A stretch of DNA of 64,000 bases, from the NCBI RefSeq assembly GCF_905147365.1, contig NC_056413.1:4778501-4842500 (forward strand), given 5' to 3'. The position numbers and the translations under genes were made by a program. Below, piece by piece: positions 25,001 through 34,600 of this stretch. Below the pieces are notes generated by a model. It saw only the letters and a program-made list of their open reading frames with translations, had not been told where the DNA came from and did no database searches. Positions within the stretch are counted from its first letter, which is position 1. The number at the start of each line of letters is the position of its first letter. This DNA comes from Aricia agestis. Lineage: Eukaryota; Arthropoda; Insecta; Lepidoptera; Lycaenidae.

Positions 25001-26992
25001 ACTAAATTGCTTTTGGAATAGCCCCTTTATTAGGGGATATTATGTTGCGTCGCATCTTGTCCCATAGCACTTTCGCTAAGGAGGTTAATTCTGTGACTGT
25101 CCATGGACCGCTAAATTCCCTTACGTTGTATAAGTTGGTAAGTGATGTACATATCCTAATTCCTATGTACCAATCGACTGATAATACGTTTTTCGTAAAG
25201 GAAAAGAGTCAACGACATCATTACTGTTTCAAGAAATGAATTAAATAATATATTTTACATTAAAATCAATAAATCGGGCCGGCAGCGCGCCGACAACGGC
25301 ATGTTGCGAGTGCCCATGGGCGACAGTAGTTGCTTTTAATCAGGTGACCTGTTTACTCGTTCCTTTCCCTTCCCTTCCCGTCCCTTCAATACCCACCATT
25401 TAACATGTGGCCGCTGCATGTGCGTCGTTATATTGATAAGAGTCTAAGCACTAAGTAGTCTAGAACTCAGGGTCTACGCCCTACAGAATTAACATCTAAT
25501 TAAAAATGTAGCAAAACCGATATGATACAATCAGACACCATTGTTCACCAGTTCATTACCACCGTCATACTATCACGCATATTTTACCAAATCAAATCAG
25601 ATCTTTCAGGTGAAACACCCATAAAAATAAAGTACATTAAAAGTTGTTTAACCTTTTTATGACTAAATAACTAATACTTATGTATGGATGTATAGTGTCC
25701 GAAATAAATGATTATTATATTATTATTATTATAAATAAAACACTATAAATAAAATGAATCATAATAAGATTCATAATATGATTCTCTAAAGCGACCATTT
25801 CAGACCCGCTGGTTTTTGGTGTTTAATGAAATATAGTAAAACTATAGGAAACAATTGATTATAATAAGCTGTTTCATATTTCAATGGAAGATTTTAGTTA
25901 CAAAAAGAAAGGGAAGTGTAAATGTTCTTTTTTAGTTGTTTGTGATTAAAAAAAACTCACACCAAGGCAAGTCACTCAAAAAATATTATGAGTGTTAATT
26001 CATCAATCAAAACTTCAAACACCCTCAAATTAAATAAAGTTAATGTTAAACAAAAACAATTCTAGTTGATTCTAAAAAATAATATATTTTATGGGATTAA
26101 AAATTACCATTAATCCTTCGATCGTGGATTCTTGGAAATTTATTGTTATTCTATTGTGTCTCGCTCACCGGTGAGCTTATGGGGCTTGATGGGTTAATGG
26201 TATAAAAATGTTGCATGCTCATTGGATGATCAGAAATCTTAAATTGAGATACAATGCTTATATCATTAATTCATCAAGCCCCATACAGTCCGAGACACAA
26301 TAGAAATTCTATTGTGTCTCGTTTTTCCACGATCGACAGGTTAAACACTAAAATATGAAAATTAAATTTTTAAGAACAATGTTTTACAGCAGTTCTGATA
26401 GTTTGCATACAAAGAAGTAACAAACATACACACAAACTTTTGCCTTTATCACATCACTTATGAAGTTTAGGGCACAATTTGTTGATTTTTTGCACCTAAT
26501 TTTGTTACTTTAAAAAATATTAACAAATAACTTGAATAAGAGACAAGTAACATAAAATATACTTAAACAAACTTAAACATATTCTATACCAGATTTGATC
26601 TGATGGTATATTGTCAGTTTCCTTACAAATAATGACCACAATATGACTAAAATTCTTATTTACATTATCGGAAAATGTATAAATAACAGGTACATAATAT
26701 AGGTATAAATCACAGCTTATGTACAGGCTACCGACACATTTTCCTCATAAAAAATAAAACTTACTTGGTGAAATGGTCCATCTCCATCTGCGAATAACTG
26801 CTCGAACGCGAGTTCATTTCTTTGAGCATCTGATATGAAGGACTCGGTTTCGGCGGCGTCCGAAGGTTTGTGGTGCAGTTTCACGCTCCCTGCGAATATT
26901 GGTGTGGCTATTTTTGGTGCGAACACATTCTCCTCCGGGGCGAGCAGAGGCTTGGGAATATCTTCTTCGAGGGACGGGTCCCCGTCAGACAT
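1359..26992 (-). CDS. Anoctamin (TMEM16) family membrane protein, 21 exons
   Basis: Exons in transcript order: 26992-26765, 20222-20128, 15795-15688, 15215-14999, 14356-14291, 11986-11833, 11671-11503, 11238-11118, 10988-10877, 10576-10416, 10167-10031, 9601-9473, 9176-9039, 8709-8506, 5839-5691, 5540-5455, 5146-4941, 4592-4432, 3991-3892, 3787-3619, 1510-1359. All have AG acceptors and GT donors, and phases agree except exon 5 to 6, where one base is unaccounted for. The product is about 1,020 residues. Family marks in order: VDFVLVWE and IHAPLNVL in the cytosolic N-terminal dimerisation domain, RIVQFILDR, AAYPLHDG, YQPLDYVKDYFG, LYFAWLGFYTHMLIP, a cysteine-rich loop MCPQCDYHCDYW, YLFDNPTTVFFA, and the ten-helix pore region. 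Calcium-site residues look conserved: N and E in KQFINTVVE, the two E in EYLEM, and E and D in NNVLEMRLD. Anoctamins are calcium-activated chloride channels and/or lipid scramblases at the plasma membrane or ER. IPDM..ELRDRMRRE and the loop resemble ANO4/ANO7-like proteins, but the subfamily is not settled. Confidence 0.93.
2330..2512. repeat. Degenerate tandem repeat in the last anoctamin intron
   Basis: About three diverged units of roughly 50 bases share the core TTTATT(G/A)CAAATGCAA and a TATTTCGTATA-like segment. The same GCAA(G/A)TGCAAC core recurs in the minisatellite at 4150-4432 and once in an STT3A intron near 36570. It is non-coding and intronic. Confidence 0.55.
4150..4432. repeat. 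Minisatellite abutting and copying a splice donor
   Basis: Four diverged units carry the core ATTGCAAGTGCAAC, or close variants, near 4161, 4278, 4340 and 4400. Unit ends resemble the end of anoctamin exon 18 itself: CCTGCACATGGTCTCG at the true exon edge, and CCTGCACAATCC / ACACAATATGGTCTCG in the units. On the minus strand the copy at about 4190 reads GTGCAG|GTATG, nearly the same as the true donor at 4432. The array therefore appears to have expanded from the exon edge into the intron. Confidence 0.65.
5907..6017. repeat. Foldback element, about 110 bp
   Basis: Arms of about 34 bases begin CTTTGTTCAAAC and contain CGCGACCAGGCGACTGC. They face each other around a short centre that holds its own GTCAAG/CTTGAC pair. 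The element is intronic in the anoctamin gene and typical of a short MITE. Confidence 0.8.
6672..6770 (+). mobile_element. 5' part of a lepidopteran SINE-like element
   Basis: It begins TACTAGCTGTTGCCCGCGAC and continues with TTCGTCCGCGTGGACTTCAG, the head of an abundant moth and butterfly short repeat (possibly the Metulj type; the name is uncertain). Its matching 3' part lies about 900 bases away at 7650-7846. Other repeats have landed between the two. Confidence 0.65.
6918..7092. repeat. MITE with ends TTTAGCCCCAATTTCACCAACG
   Basis: The left end starts near 6918 with TTAGCCCCAATTTCACC, followed by TGTTAGTGTTAACAG. It is related to the element nested at 54839-55002. The right part contains a near-perfect palindrome at 7022-7079, with arms of about 29 bases around GGTTCACC. 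The canonical right terminus is not clear, so this copy may be rearranged or made of two partial copies. Confidence 0.6.
7482..7641 (-). mobile_element. tRNA-derived SINE-like fragment
   Basis: On the minus strand there is a pol III B-box-like GGTTCGAGTTCC followed by GCAGGCGGAACAAAAAGTT and an AT-rich tail. No complete cloverleaf forms, so it is not a tRNA gene. It sits between the two halves of the element spanning 6672-7846, so it probably inserted into it. Confidence 0.45.
7650..7846 (+). mobile_element. 3' part of the SINE-like element, with (CAGA)n
   Basis: It contains TAGCCTATGTCCTTTCTCAG, ATCGGTTCAGTAGTTTTGGC, a (GACA)n microsatellite at about 7773-7811, and the end TTCGCATTTATAATATTAGT. 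This is the standard 3' half of the element whose head is at 6672. The complete related copy at 33578-33767 shows the same order. Confidence 0.7.
7860..8002 (+). mobile_element. LINE/SINE 3' tail ending in (AATA)n
   Basis: It carries TGGTAGATAATGCCATACGG, CATTAAATCCACCTTTATAC and an (AAATA)n end at about 7980-8000. This is a tail seen on many lepidopteran retroposons. No coding remains are visible. It is intronic. Confidence 0.5.
12933..13300 (+). mobile_element. Two tandem SINE-like fragments flanking (TA)n
   Basis: TACTAGCTGTCC occurs at 12933 and TACTAGCTGTCC again near 13153. Each is followed by GTG(T/A)ACTTCGTGTC, CCTTCCCTGG, CCGTTTTCGAGTTTTA and GCGCGACTAACACATTTGAA. A (TA)n run of about 60 bases lies at 13014-13076 in the first copy only. 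The pair looks like a local duplication with later microsatellite growth. Confidence 0.65.
13318..13490 (+). repeat. Dispersed lepidopteran repeat
   Basis: It contains ATCTCGGAATCGGCTCCAAC, GATTTTCATGAAATTTAGTA and the end CGAGCGAAGCTCGGTCAAAT, a short non-coding interspersed repeat type. It adjoins the tandem SINE-like pair. Confidence 0.45.
14630..14796. repeat. MITE with long inverted ends (TAAGGCTG)
   Basis: The left end reads TAAGGCTGTGTTTCCACTGA with AGCGGAGCGGAGC. The right end is its near-perfect reverse complement ending in CGCAGCCTTA. The inner arms (ATTGACCAATC / GATTGGTCAAT) also pair, so the whole 167 bases can fold. It is intronic. Confidence 0.8.
16105..16217 (+). repeat. Retroposon 3' fragment with oligo-A
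   Basis: GGATACCGCTGTCGATCCTG is followed by GGAGATACAGTGGCGGGAAT, GTGTGGTGGGCCAAAG and an A-run. Related fragments lie at 37677-37740 and inside a larger repeat near 45717-45806. The A-run suggests retrotransposition. Confidence 0.55.
16933..17056. repeat. MITE with ends AGACTGGGTTGC
   Basis: Terminal AGACTGGGTTGC and GCAACCCAGTCT are perfect inverted repeats of 12 bases. Sub-terminal ACTTTAAC/GTTAAAGT-like segments extend the pairing. It is 124 bases long, intronic and without coding capacity. Confidence 0.8.
18451..18594. repeat. MITE with ends TTACCGCCGTACTCAGAG
   Basis: The left end, TAACTGCCGCACTCAGAG, and the right end, CTCTGAGTACGGCGGTAA, pair with few mismatches. Inner segments (TTAATTAC / GTAGTTAATT) also pair. 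It is a non-coding intronic element. Confidence 0.7.
18766..19041. repeat. Inverted-repeat element, about 275 bp
   Basis: The left arm contains ATAGGTCTACCAGGATCT. The right arm contains its reverse complement, AGATCCTGGTAGACCTAT. Flanking TAAGAAATAGAGC / GCTCGGTTTCTTA extend the arms to about 45 bases with several mismatches. It is intronic. Confidence 0.65.
21262..21445 (+). repeat. SINE-like dispersed repeat
   Basis: It starts near TACTAACATTATAATAAATG and carries AAAACCGCTGAACGGATTTA and TATCCCGGAAAAATGTACAG. A truncated relative lies at 21806-21915. It is intronic to the anoctamin gene. Confidence 0.5.
22126..22238. repeat. Foldback MITE with ends GTTAACACCGTTATC
   Basis: Arms of about 45 bases run from GTTAACACCGTTATCGTTAA through CATCAAATGAGCCCGTCAAA to the reverse complement, around the loop GAACTACTTTTTCTATGAGA. 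A left-arm copy of this element is fused to another hairpin at 49485-49679. It is intronic. Confidence 0.88.
24150..24252 (+). mobile_element. LINE B 3' tail fragment
   Basis: It carries TTCTGATGTTGCGAGTGTCC, ATGGGTGACGGTAGTTGC and GGTGACCCGTTTGCTCGTTT, then an A-rich end. This matches the 3' end of the longer LINE copy at 48245-48350. It is a dead, 5'-truncated insertion in an anoctamin intron. Confidence 0.75.
24615..24892. repeat. GCCGAACTTCGGC-type MITE interrupted by a TTAA element
   Basis: The ends (AGTGTCTAAACACACTAGG and CCTAGTGTGTTTAGATACTTA) are inverted repeats. Inside are GAAGTTCGGCATGATTACG and its inverse. Relatives lie at 41170-41350 and around 32690-33062. This copy is split at about 24679-24766 by a separate short element. 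Confidence 0.75.
24679..24766. mobile_element. Short TTAA-flanked element nested in a MITE
   Basis: It begins TTAATCCTTCGATCGTGG and ends GGGCTTGATGGGTTAG. The related copy at 26110-26197 is exactly TTAA-flanked on both sides. TTAA target sites are typical of piggyBac-type transposons. No transposase is encoded, so any mobilisation would have been in trans. The right TTAA here reads TTAG, presumably by mutation. Confidence 0.6.
25268..25400 (+). mobile_element. LINE B 3' tail fragment with TTCCC repeats
   Basis: GGCCGGCAGC, then GTTGCGAGTGCCCATGGGC, GACAGTAGTTGCTTTTAATC and AGGTGACCTGTTTACTCG, followed by a CCCTTCCCTTCC-type low-complexity run. It is 5'-truncated and non-coding. Confidence 0.65.
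26110..26346. mobile_element. TTAA-flanked short element plus inverted partner
   Basis: The unit at 26110-26197 is TTAA...TTAA with inner ends TTAATCC and GGGTTAA. A second related segment in inverted orientation follows at 26272-26346 (ATCAAGCCCCATA ... CACGATCGACAGGTTAA). Both share ATTCTATTGTGTCTCG. The pair could be one larger foldback element or two neighbouring insertions. Confidence 0.6.
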
Positions 26993-28675
26993 CACATAAG
27001 AGACTAATGAACCGATAAATCTCGACTTCCGTATGCAAAATAATGAGTCTTATTAGGAAATTGAGCCTACAAGATTAGTCATCGGAGAACGTGCGAAAAA
27101 CTTCACTTTACACCAGCTTAACTTTACCCCACGTGGGTAACTATGTAGAAAAACTTTAGAACGAGATATTATAATTAACAATTATTAGTGGTAAATTATA
27201 GGAAATCTTGAAAAACGAAATCTTTTTTTGCACTCTTTTTAATTCTACTTGCTAAATAAATGGTGACAGGTTTGACAGATTTCTTCTCCTTTGTCTTCAG
27301 AGTTTTTATTTAGTGAGTAGTTGTCCGCAACCTACCTATTAATAAGAAACCTATGCAATATGCCAGTCAGCCAGTTTTTCGGTATTAATCAGCTATTCAG
27401 TAATCACAATAAACTATAAAGTGACTTTGTGACTTGTGTACCCTTTTAAATAAAAAGAAAACCTTTAATTTTGGTTCAGACAGTGTAATCTACACCATGT
27501 CTACACCTAACATTTATAAATAAAGCCCCTTCCATATTATGCTTGGCAAACATGAAACAGCCAACACCAATTACTGTCATTATGAATGGGTGTTTACCAA
27601 GTTTACAGTATTATTGTAGTTCTCTGTGAGTGATTTGTATTCTGTGATGTAGTTGCCTGGTGTTAAGTGTTCCTGTGACCTGCACAGAGTACTTTATTAT
27701 GGTGACCTGTTTGCGTTCACCATCACCACTGTTCGGCGTCGGTCATCGGTGTCAGTTTTTCTTCACAAAAGGCTGTTTAATTCATTGTCTTTTATAAGTG
27801 GACGCGGCATGATGGTCTCTACCAAATCAAAATACTGTGGCCGGTCCGGTTCTCCGAGGTACATAAACTGTCAAAGTGTCGTATTATAGGGATGTCGAAA
27901 TTGAAAGAAAATATCGATATATCGATACATCGATATTTGAAAAAATATCAATATTGGTCTCGATATATCGAGAAAAAAATATCGATATATCGGTCAAATT
28001 TTTCGACCAATTTGCTATTTTTTAAATTAATTTATAGTCCGTCAAGAAAGTGAAGAAATTTTAAAAAGTTTGTCCTTGGATCGGTACGTTTATATTTTTA
28101 CTAAATTTTTTGTTATTTTACCGATGGCTTGACTTCGTATGTGCCAATTTAGTTAATAATTAGACAATAAATAAGGTTTGTGATAGAATAGAATATAACA
28201 TGGCTTGATTTTCGATATTTAATCAACATAGAAATTAGTAGATTTGACGTTTAGTGATGTACTTTTTTATAGAATTTAAAAAATATAAGGTGAAGATCTG
28301 ATCATTTATTTAACCTTAATAGCTCACTTATAACTTCTTACTTATCGATATCCTCGACAAATATCAACCAAGTGTCCCATCACTATAGACCGTCATGTTT
28401 AGTTCTTGGCAATATGGCGCCGGCCACCCTTTTTTGTAGTTATGTTATGTCCTTCTGTTTCCCTATTCATTGGTTTAATTCGGAATGTATGGCAACATTG
28501 AATGCCACGCCACTTGGAAAATGTCATTGACCGTCACTCGTAATGTCAAACAGTTTCATGTTGCTTGCGTTGGAAAATTAGGTTGCCGGCGAAAATATTT
28601 GTGTAATTAGATAGGTTTTCAAATAAACTTGCAAGTTTTATGTAGTACAGGATCTTTTAAAAACACTCAGACATC
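26993..28675. promoter_or_regulatory. Shared upstream region between anoctamin and STT3A
   Basis: The two start codons face away from each other across 1,683 bases, so both promoters and 5' UTRs should lie here. No coding exon was recognised. A possible hAT-type MITE occupies about 27890-28388. The stretch at 28500-28675 just before the STT3A ATG has no clear TATA box. Upstream exons encoding only 5' UTR cannot be excluded for either gene. Confidence 0.5.
27890..28388. mobile_element. Possible hAT-like MITE with ATCGATATATCGAT runs
   Basis: It starts near TATAGGGATGTCGAAA and ends near GTGTCCCATCACTATAG, which are weakly inverse. The left part is rich in TATCGATATATCGAT-type palindromes, which are common in insect hAT MITEs. 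The end match is imperfect, so the limits are uncertain. Confidence 0.35.
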
Positions 28676-31600
28676 ATGACGGCCGAGGTCCAAGCCAAGT
28701 CGCGGCTTGCGTACTTTACATCTGATAAACAGCTTACATTCATAAAACTAGCTGTTTTGTCGATGGCAGCGATACTGTGTAAGTAGAAATAAATAATTCA
28801 TCGCACCCAATTCACTTCGTCAGCATCAGAAATATTACACAAGAGCTTATTATTTACTTACGAATGGGCTTTGTGTATGAACTTACGTGTTCCAAAAAAT
28901 TCGATAAGCTTAGTGTCAAACTGGGCGAACACCGCTCACTAGCAAATAAAACCATTTCACTTTATTATTAAAATATTTTATATTCAACTAGTAGGTTGTA
29001 TTATTTTTATTGTTGTGATAACAAAAAAAAAAACAATTAAACATACATCATTAATCCACCGGTTCTTTTTTTGTTTTAGCTTTTGCAACTCGACTCTTCT
29101 CTGTGCTACGGTTTGAGAGTGTAATTCACGAGTTCGATCCATACTTCAACTACAGAACAACACGGTATCTAACTGAGGAAGGCTTTTACAACTTCCACAA
29201 CTGGTTTGACGACCGAGCATGGTACCCATTGGGGCGTATTATTGGAGGTAACTAAAAAAAATATTTTGATGAAAACTGTAACTTATTTTATACAGACGGT
29301 TATTTGTCGCTTTACCATTGTCTATCGAGCCACATTTTGTTAAATATTGGAGACTCTAAAAAACATATGTATGCTGATTAGGGATCTTTTTATTAGTAAG
29401 GGGAATAACTTTTTTTTTTAAAGGGGAATAATTTGTCATGTACTTTATTCCAGGAACGATATACCCTGGTCTGATGGTGACATCGGCGGCTCTCTACAAT
29501 GTTATGCAGTTTCTGAACATAACAATTGATATACGTAATGTCTGCGTGTTCCTGGCTCCTTTCTTCTCATCCCTCACCACTATTGTCACATATTTACTCA
29601 CAAAGGAACTTAAGGTATAGTAAAACATATCAACTGATAACTCTTTTCAAAGATCATCTGCTATTAGTATAGAATCTATGATGATATAACATGATCTTTT
29701 ATTATATTATAACAGTTTGTAACTAACAATGAATGCAATATTTTATATATTCTGTTATATTTCAATATTCAAACAAAAATGAGTATAATTATACCATTGT
29801 AACTGCCCTTTCTTATTGCAGACTAAATAAGTATCATTATCATCATAATATTAATATGCTTTTAAGAAAAATGGGGAAACGTGAAATTTTGCACAGTTAT
29901 AGTTTATATGGTGAAGGAGTGCATCAAGCTAATATTATTTTGAAATTATTATGCTTTTTATCATACATTTTTTTAACAAATAAAACATTACACACACTAC
30001 AAGCCTATACATATGAACTATACTCTTTTATTTATGGTTGAAGTCTGTTGACAACAAGTTGACAAATTGAAAATGGATTATAGTTTTTTTTATTGAATCT
30101 TAAGATACTATTAGACAATGCTTACAGCCAGTCTGCGATCAGCTGAGTCCCAGAGACAAAAGTTGAAAAAAATGTTGAATAAATGTTGAACAAAAATTGA
30201 ATAAATGTTGGAAAACATTACAAAACCAAATATTGAATCCAAAGTTATTCTTTTTTTATGAAATAAGGGGGCAAACGAGCAAACGGGTCACCTGATGGAA
30301 AGCAGCTTCTGTCACCCATGGACACTCGCAGCATCAGAAGAGAGAGATGCAGGAGTGTGGCCGGCCTTTTGAGAGGGAATAGGGGAGGGAAGGGAATAGG
30401 GGAGGGTAGGGAAGGGAAAAGGGTATTCAATTGTTCAATATGCTAAAGATGTGCTATTTACATTGTAATGCAAAATTTATCAGAGCCTTATAATTTGTGC
30501 AGGATGAAGGTGCTGGTCTCGTGGCAGCCGCCATGATTGCCATTGTCCCTGGTTACATAAGTCGTTCTGTTGCTGGCAGCTATGATAACGAGGGTATTGC
30601 AATCTTCTGCATGCTCCTCACATACTACTTCTGGATCAAGGCTGTCAACACTGGAACTATTCTTTGGGCTACCATGACTGCACTTGCTTATTTCTACATG
30701 GTAAGCAAATATTAAAATGTATAAAAGATCTTTAAAAACTCAGAAACTTATTATAAGAATTCATTATAATATAATTTTTATAATAAAATATAGTAATCTA
30801 GCATTGATTGATTTTCTTAATCAAATACATTATGTATTTTAACTATTGTACACTTTGACGCAATGGTGAGAAATCAATCATAGATCAACAAGATGAAAGC
30901 TTCACATAAACATGTTTCTTATGATGTGTTTACTTTTGCACTTTCATACAGTTCATTTTTAGTAATATCTACATTGACATCAGTTTTAACTATTAATCTA
31001 CAAAAACTCTTTTTTATGAAAATTCATTGATCAGATGCAATGCGTCGTTGTAACCACATGGCACATCTTCTTTGTACCGCAACGCAAAACCAACATGAAT
31101 TTTGATACTTCAAATGCAGCCTTGCCCAAGACTACATTAAACTGTACACTTTGTTCTGAAGCACTAATCATCAATCAAATCAACAGGTATCTTCATGGGG
31201 TGGCTACGTGTTCCTCATCAATCTGATCCCGCTCCATGTACTCGCGCTGATGCTGCTAGGCCGCTTCTCGTCGCGAGTGTATGTGGCGTACAGCACGCTG
31301 TACTGCGTCGGCACCATCCTCTCCATGCAGATCTCCTTTGTTGGCTTCCAACCAGTCCAGAGCTCAGAGCATATGTTGGTGAGTTTCTTTGCTGCTTTAA
31401 ATTAAGCAATGTAATAAGTTCTTAGTAGTACCATGACTTATGGTTAAAGCTAGATTCGGGACAACCTACTTCGTCGTCATATTAAAGAAATTTATCATCA
31501 TAAATAAAATAAAAAACTCTTTATTCAAACCATTAAAGAAACAAATCAGTTGACAAAGGTTACAAAGAAAAAGGAAACAGTTTGAAATAGCAGCCTTACT

Positions 31601-34600
31601 ACTGGAAGCATCATACCATGTTTCTACAATATGATGTTATATTTGAAAACACCGAGGCACAGCAATGATAAAATTATGAGCGGTCCATACAGCAAAGACT
31701 GAAACCTATTTTCTACTTACAATCATTAACATAACTTTTACTAAACATGTTCTTATTTTCAGGCGTTCGGAACATTTGGTCTGTGCCAGTTGTACGCATT
31801 CACTAAGTATCTGCGCGAGCACCTGTCACCAGCTAACTTCGAACTGCTGTTCAAGGCACTCGTTATGACACTGCTGGCAACACTAGGCACGGCCGTCGTC
31901 GCCCTAACCGTTACTGGTATGTTAGAAAATAAATCAAAATATTTCAATATAGATTTTTGCCATCTGAAGATATAGGGCGTGTTCCGTAACTCCAATATAG
32001 GCCAGGTGCGATTCATTGAGAGTTACAAGTTGTTAATGGAATGCTAGGAATTTTTAACCGACTTCCAAAAAGTAGGAGGTTATTACGTGAAAATTCGTAT
32101 TAAGAATAAGATAAGATAATTACTTTTTATTGTGCACACATAATATTATAACAATTTAAAGACATTTTTTTTAAAACACAAGTATAACACAATGGCGGCC
32201 CTATTACTAATTATTAATTTCTTCCAGGCAACCACGGGTAGAGGAAATATATATTATATTAGATAAGGTGAATGTGCCATAAACAAATAGAATACACTAT
32301 GCAGATTACTTAAAAGTCTAAAAAGTCGAGACTTAATTTGGTTTAATGAGAAAATGTCATAAGGGAGCTAAAAGTGACCGATAATAATGCATATAAACTG
32401 TTTACTTCCACAGGAAAGATCTCCCCATGGACTGGAAGATTCTACTCGCTCCTCGACCCATCTTACGCCAAGAACCACATTCCCATCATTGGTAAGTAGG
32501 TTTAAATTTTAATATACTTTACTGTAAAAGGTAATAAATACGGGCAAATCAGATTTTTAGGCTGAATCGTCACAACTGTTTTGTCTACTCAACACAAACA
32601 CACCTTCTTGAAATATATTGGGCAAATGGCTGAAAATAATTCAGCTTTATAGTTAATTTCATAATGCATGCATTTTTAGTTGGGTTGAATTCGGCTCAGA
32701 TAGATTCGGTAATCTTCATCCGCCATCGTCGCGCGCGTTTTATTGCCAACTGCACCGCCGATATTACGTTGACGCATTTGGCTGATAATGTGACACACGA
32801 TAAGAGCCGAAATTACTCGGCGGAAGTTCAGTTGCGTAACTTTGTCCGAGTATTCAGAGTCTCAAACGCCGCCGAATTGACGCCGAAAAAAAAACATTAC
32901 CGCCGAATCGCTGCCGCACTTACGCTCGACCGAAGTTCGGCTGTACGCTATAACGCGACATAATGTCGGCATGGTGTGTCATCGGTAATTTAAATACATT
33001 GCAGGCGTAATCTTGCCGAACTTCGGTCGCGTATCTTTGGCATGGTGTGTTTAGACACTTAAACCGATCAATAGGCGAGACATTACATTCGACATAGCAT
33101 AACGTGGCATAACGCTGATAGTCAAAAAGCGTCTGAAACAGGTTATAATAGTGTCAGTGGGACATAGATTTTTAAGACGTTTTCAATAAAACAATTAGTA
33201 TGTATTAAGTTTTTACAATTTGCTTATTATTAACTTTATCGCGGTGTGACGTGTGTGCGCCCGCGCGTGTCGCCTTGGCAAGTGGTCGAGAGCTGCGGCC
33301 GCGCCGGAAACGGGAACGCTCCCCCCGCGTCCCGCTGTAGTGATGGGGCAGTGCGGTGTTTGTAATGTGCGCGGCTCGAACAATTAGTTTTATTATTTCA
33401 GCGTCTGTTTCTGAGCACCAGCCGACGTCGTGGTCGTCGTTCTACTTCGACCTGCAGGTGCTGGTGTTCCTGTTCCCCGCCGGACTGTACTTCTGCTTCA
33501 CCAAGCTCACCGATGCCAACATCTTCATCATACTCTACGGAGTGCTGAGCATCTACTTTGCGGTGAGTTTTTATAAAATACTAGATGACGCCCGTTGAAA
33601 TTTGTTTATCGCGCTGGAACCGTACATCTTACCAAAATAAAAGTAGCTTATGTCCTTTCCCGGAACTCAGTATTAGTACCAAATTTCAGCAAAATCGGTT
33701 CAGCGGTTTAAGCGTGAAGAGATAACAGACAAACAGACTTTCGCATTTATAATACTAGTATGGATTGTATTATGTAGTAGAGGACAGTTGCTGAGTACGC
33801 GGTAATTGTTAATTGACATTACATTACTTGTCTCTTTCACTTCAAGTACACGATTATCTCGCTTTCATAGGTTCGTGATAACAATGACGTGGGTACATGA
33901 AAGAGGTAACGTGGTCATTTCACTGACTTCACCTTGACCTGCGGCTGACTGTTTAGGCTGGCCACACAGGCGTGCGCATTCCTCGGGCGTATGAGCGACG
34001 CGAGCGATCTGCGTATACGCACAGAATACATATTAGTTTAACAACAGAAATCTCACTCCCAAAACCAGTTTAAAAAAATAACGACTTATGCTACGATACT
34101 ATAAAGTTTAAATTCCGACCGCGCAATGCTAAGTGCCTACAATTATATTCACCTACAAATGTGCTCTCTGTCTATCGCATAACGCGTACCTTTTCTTACG
34201 AAATCAAGGTTTTCGCTTTTTAGAAAACAAAATAATCTTTTTTAATTACTATTGGTACGGGTAGCAAACCTTTTTATAGTAATATCAAATTTTAGTAACC
34301 TAACCTAAATAATAGTGCAGAAAACTTTGACAATTTAAACATAGTAACTTGTGTTTATTTCTGGGTAGTTTGTGTATTTTTTTGTATGAAATCAGTATCA
34401 TGAATTAAATTCCTCTATGATCAGTATACGGTAGATACGCGACGAAATATTTTGCGCGTGCGTCACCGCTCGCTTGTGAGTCCCTTATGATGTGCCACTC
34501 GCGGGTGGTACTTACAGTTCGATGCCTAAACGTGCGAGTGGGACAGGCCTTGTATACGTCGCGCTCGCGGCGCGCACGTAGCGTTCTCTCGCTCACACGC

